Below are positions 63,484 through 64,000 of a stretch of 64,000 nucleotides of DNA, piece by piece. The position numbers and the translations under genes were made by a program. This DNA is from Paractinoplanes durhamensis (GTDB lineage Bacteria > Actinomycetota > Actinomycetes > Mycobacteriales > Micromonosporaceae), in contig NZ_BOML01000021.1 of the NCBI RefSeq assembly GCF_016862175.1, forward strand, positions 124,001 to 188,000. Direction: 5' to 3'. A model generated the notes under the pieces. It worked only from the letters and a program-made list of their open reading frames with translations, was not told where the DNA came from and did no database searches. Numbering within the stretch: position 1 is the stretch's first letter; every line of letters begins with the position of its first letter.

Positions 63484-64000
63484 ATGGTGGGAGTGGACGG
63501 GGTGGCGCTGGACAGCGCTCGCTTTCTGACCGCGCTGCTGGACAGCCTGACCGTCGGCGTGCTCGCCTGCGACCACACCGGCCGGGTCGTGCTGTTCAAC
63601 CGGGCGCTGAGCGATGTCCAGGGGCATCCGGCCGACCGGGTGCCGGCCGACTATCCGGGGCTGGTCTCCGGCGTCCTGTTCGACGCCGATGGGCAGCCGC
63701 TGGCCTGGGACCGGACCCCGCTGATGCGCGCCAGCCGCGGCGAGTCCGTCGACACCGATCTGATCACCAAGGTGCCCGGTCAGCAGGCCCGGACCTACTC
63801 GGTGACCGCCCGCCCGATCCTGGGCGCGGACGGCCACCCGCAGGGCGCGGTGGCGGTCAGCACCGAGGTCACCGCCGTCCGCCGGGTGGAGCGGTTCCGC
63901 GGCTGCCACCGAGCGGTCGAGCATGCCCTGATCGCGGCCGGCTCGGTGACCGAGGCGGCGCCCCGGGTGCTGGAAGCGGTCGGCACCGCCCTCGGCTGGT
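63484..64000 (+). CDS. PAS/GAF signalling protein, N-terminal part (truncated by the window)
   Basis: 172 codons visible from ATG 63484; the gene runs past the edge. A PAS domain (LLDSLTVGVLACDHTGRVVLFNRA) leads into RVERFRGCHRAVEHALIAAG and the start of a GAF-like region (AAPRVLEAVGTALGW). Such proteins usually continue into a SpoIIE phosphatase, GGDEF or kinase; that part cannot be seen. Confidence 0.75.
   Translation, partial: MVGVDGVALDSARFLTALLDSLTVGVLACDHTGRVVLFNRALSDVQGHPADRVPADYPGLVSGVLFDADGQPLAWDRTPLMRASRGESVDTDLITKVPGQQARTYSVTARPILGADGHPQGAVAVSTEVTAVRRVERFRGCHRAVEHALIAAGSVTEAAPRVLEAVGTALGW

Overview
The window reads as chromosome from a very GC-rich, soil-type filamentous actinobacterium. 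Third codon positions are almost all G or C, GTG starts are common, and many genes overlap by ATGA or GTGA. The gene content fits a Micromonosporaceae-like saprophyte (Actinoplanes or a relative): GH48 cellulase with a CebR-type operator, xylan-oligosaccharide import and hydrolysis, SigB/F-type sigma factor with partner-switching regulators, siderophore uptake, and class I ribonucleotide reductase behind a cobalamin riboswitch. The genus is inferred; there is no rRNA or tRNA gene in the window.

Layout. 1-2.1 kb: end of a sugar kinase, a class I mannose-6-phosphate isomerase, and a PilZ protein. 2.1-4.3 kb (minus strand): a DUF5317-like membrane protein followed by 15 tandem, paralogous, mostly 33-residue single-membrane-span micropeptide genes at about 105-bp spacing, 2-5 nt apart. 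This is the most unusual part of the window. 4.6-5.9 kb: MFS transporter. 5.9-17.9 kb: plant-polysaccharide region (GH48, AraC/aldo-keto reductase pair, CUT1 ABC importer with CE7 esterase and GH43 enzyme, LacI regulator, SGNH hydrolase). 17.9-20.7 kb: Gfo/Idh/MocA oxidoreductase, ThuA-like protein and their LacI regulator, with two identical operators. 20.8-23.2 kb: DUF5996 protein, TetR and an alpha/beta hydrolase around a long palindrome. 23.2-30.2 kb: stress signalling (STAS protein, 1350-residue hybrid kinase/phosphatase/anti-sigma kinase, SigB/F-type sigma factor, CHASE3 kinase).

30.5-38.2 kb: a 57-residue ORF, a PadR/membrane-protein operon, a divergent membrane protein and NarL-type two-component system with a paired direct repeat, an aldo-keto reductase, a membrane protein and an AraC regulator. 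38.3-42.2 kb: iron-siderophore ABC importer behind an iron box. 42.2-48.2 kb: hydrolase, second two-component system and a MacB/FtsX-type ABC exporter with an 18-bp palindrome between them. 48.2-49.1 kb: non-coding, three kinds of repeats. 49.1-53.2 kb: acyl-CoA ligase, PIN/excisionase-like toxin-antitoxin pair, GNAT-like acyltransferase, Mrr-like protein. 53.2-56.9 kb: nrdAB with RBS-sequestering hairpin, B12 riboswitch and two NrdR boxes. 57-64 kb: hypothetical protein, truncated haemoglobin, LacI remnant, AraC/VOC pair, TauE permease, luciferase-like monooxygenase, GH120 beta-xylosidase and the start of a PAS/GAF sensor.

Working together: GH48, GH43, CE7, GH120 and the importer make a partial cellulose/xylan toolkit, each piece with its own local operator. 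The micropeptide array has no recognised function. Its conserved core, positive-inside N-termini, strict reading frames and coupling to a polytopic membrane protein point to a multi-subunit membrane peptide system.
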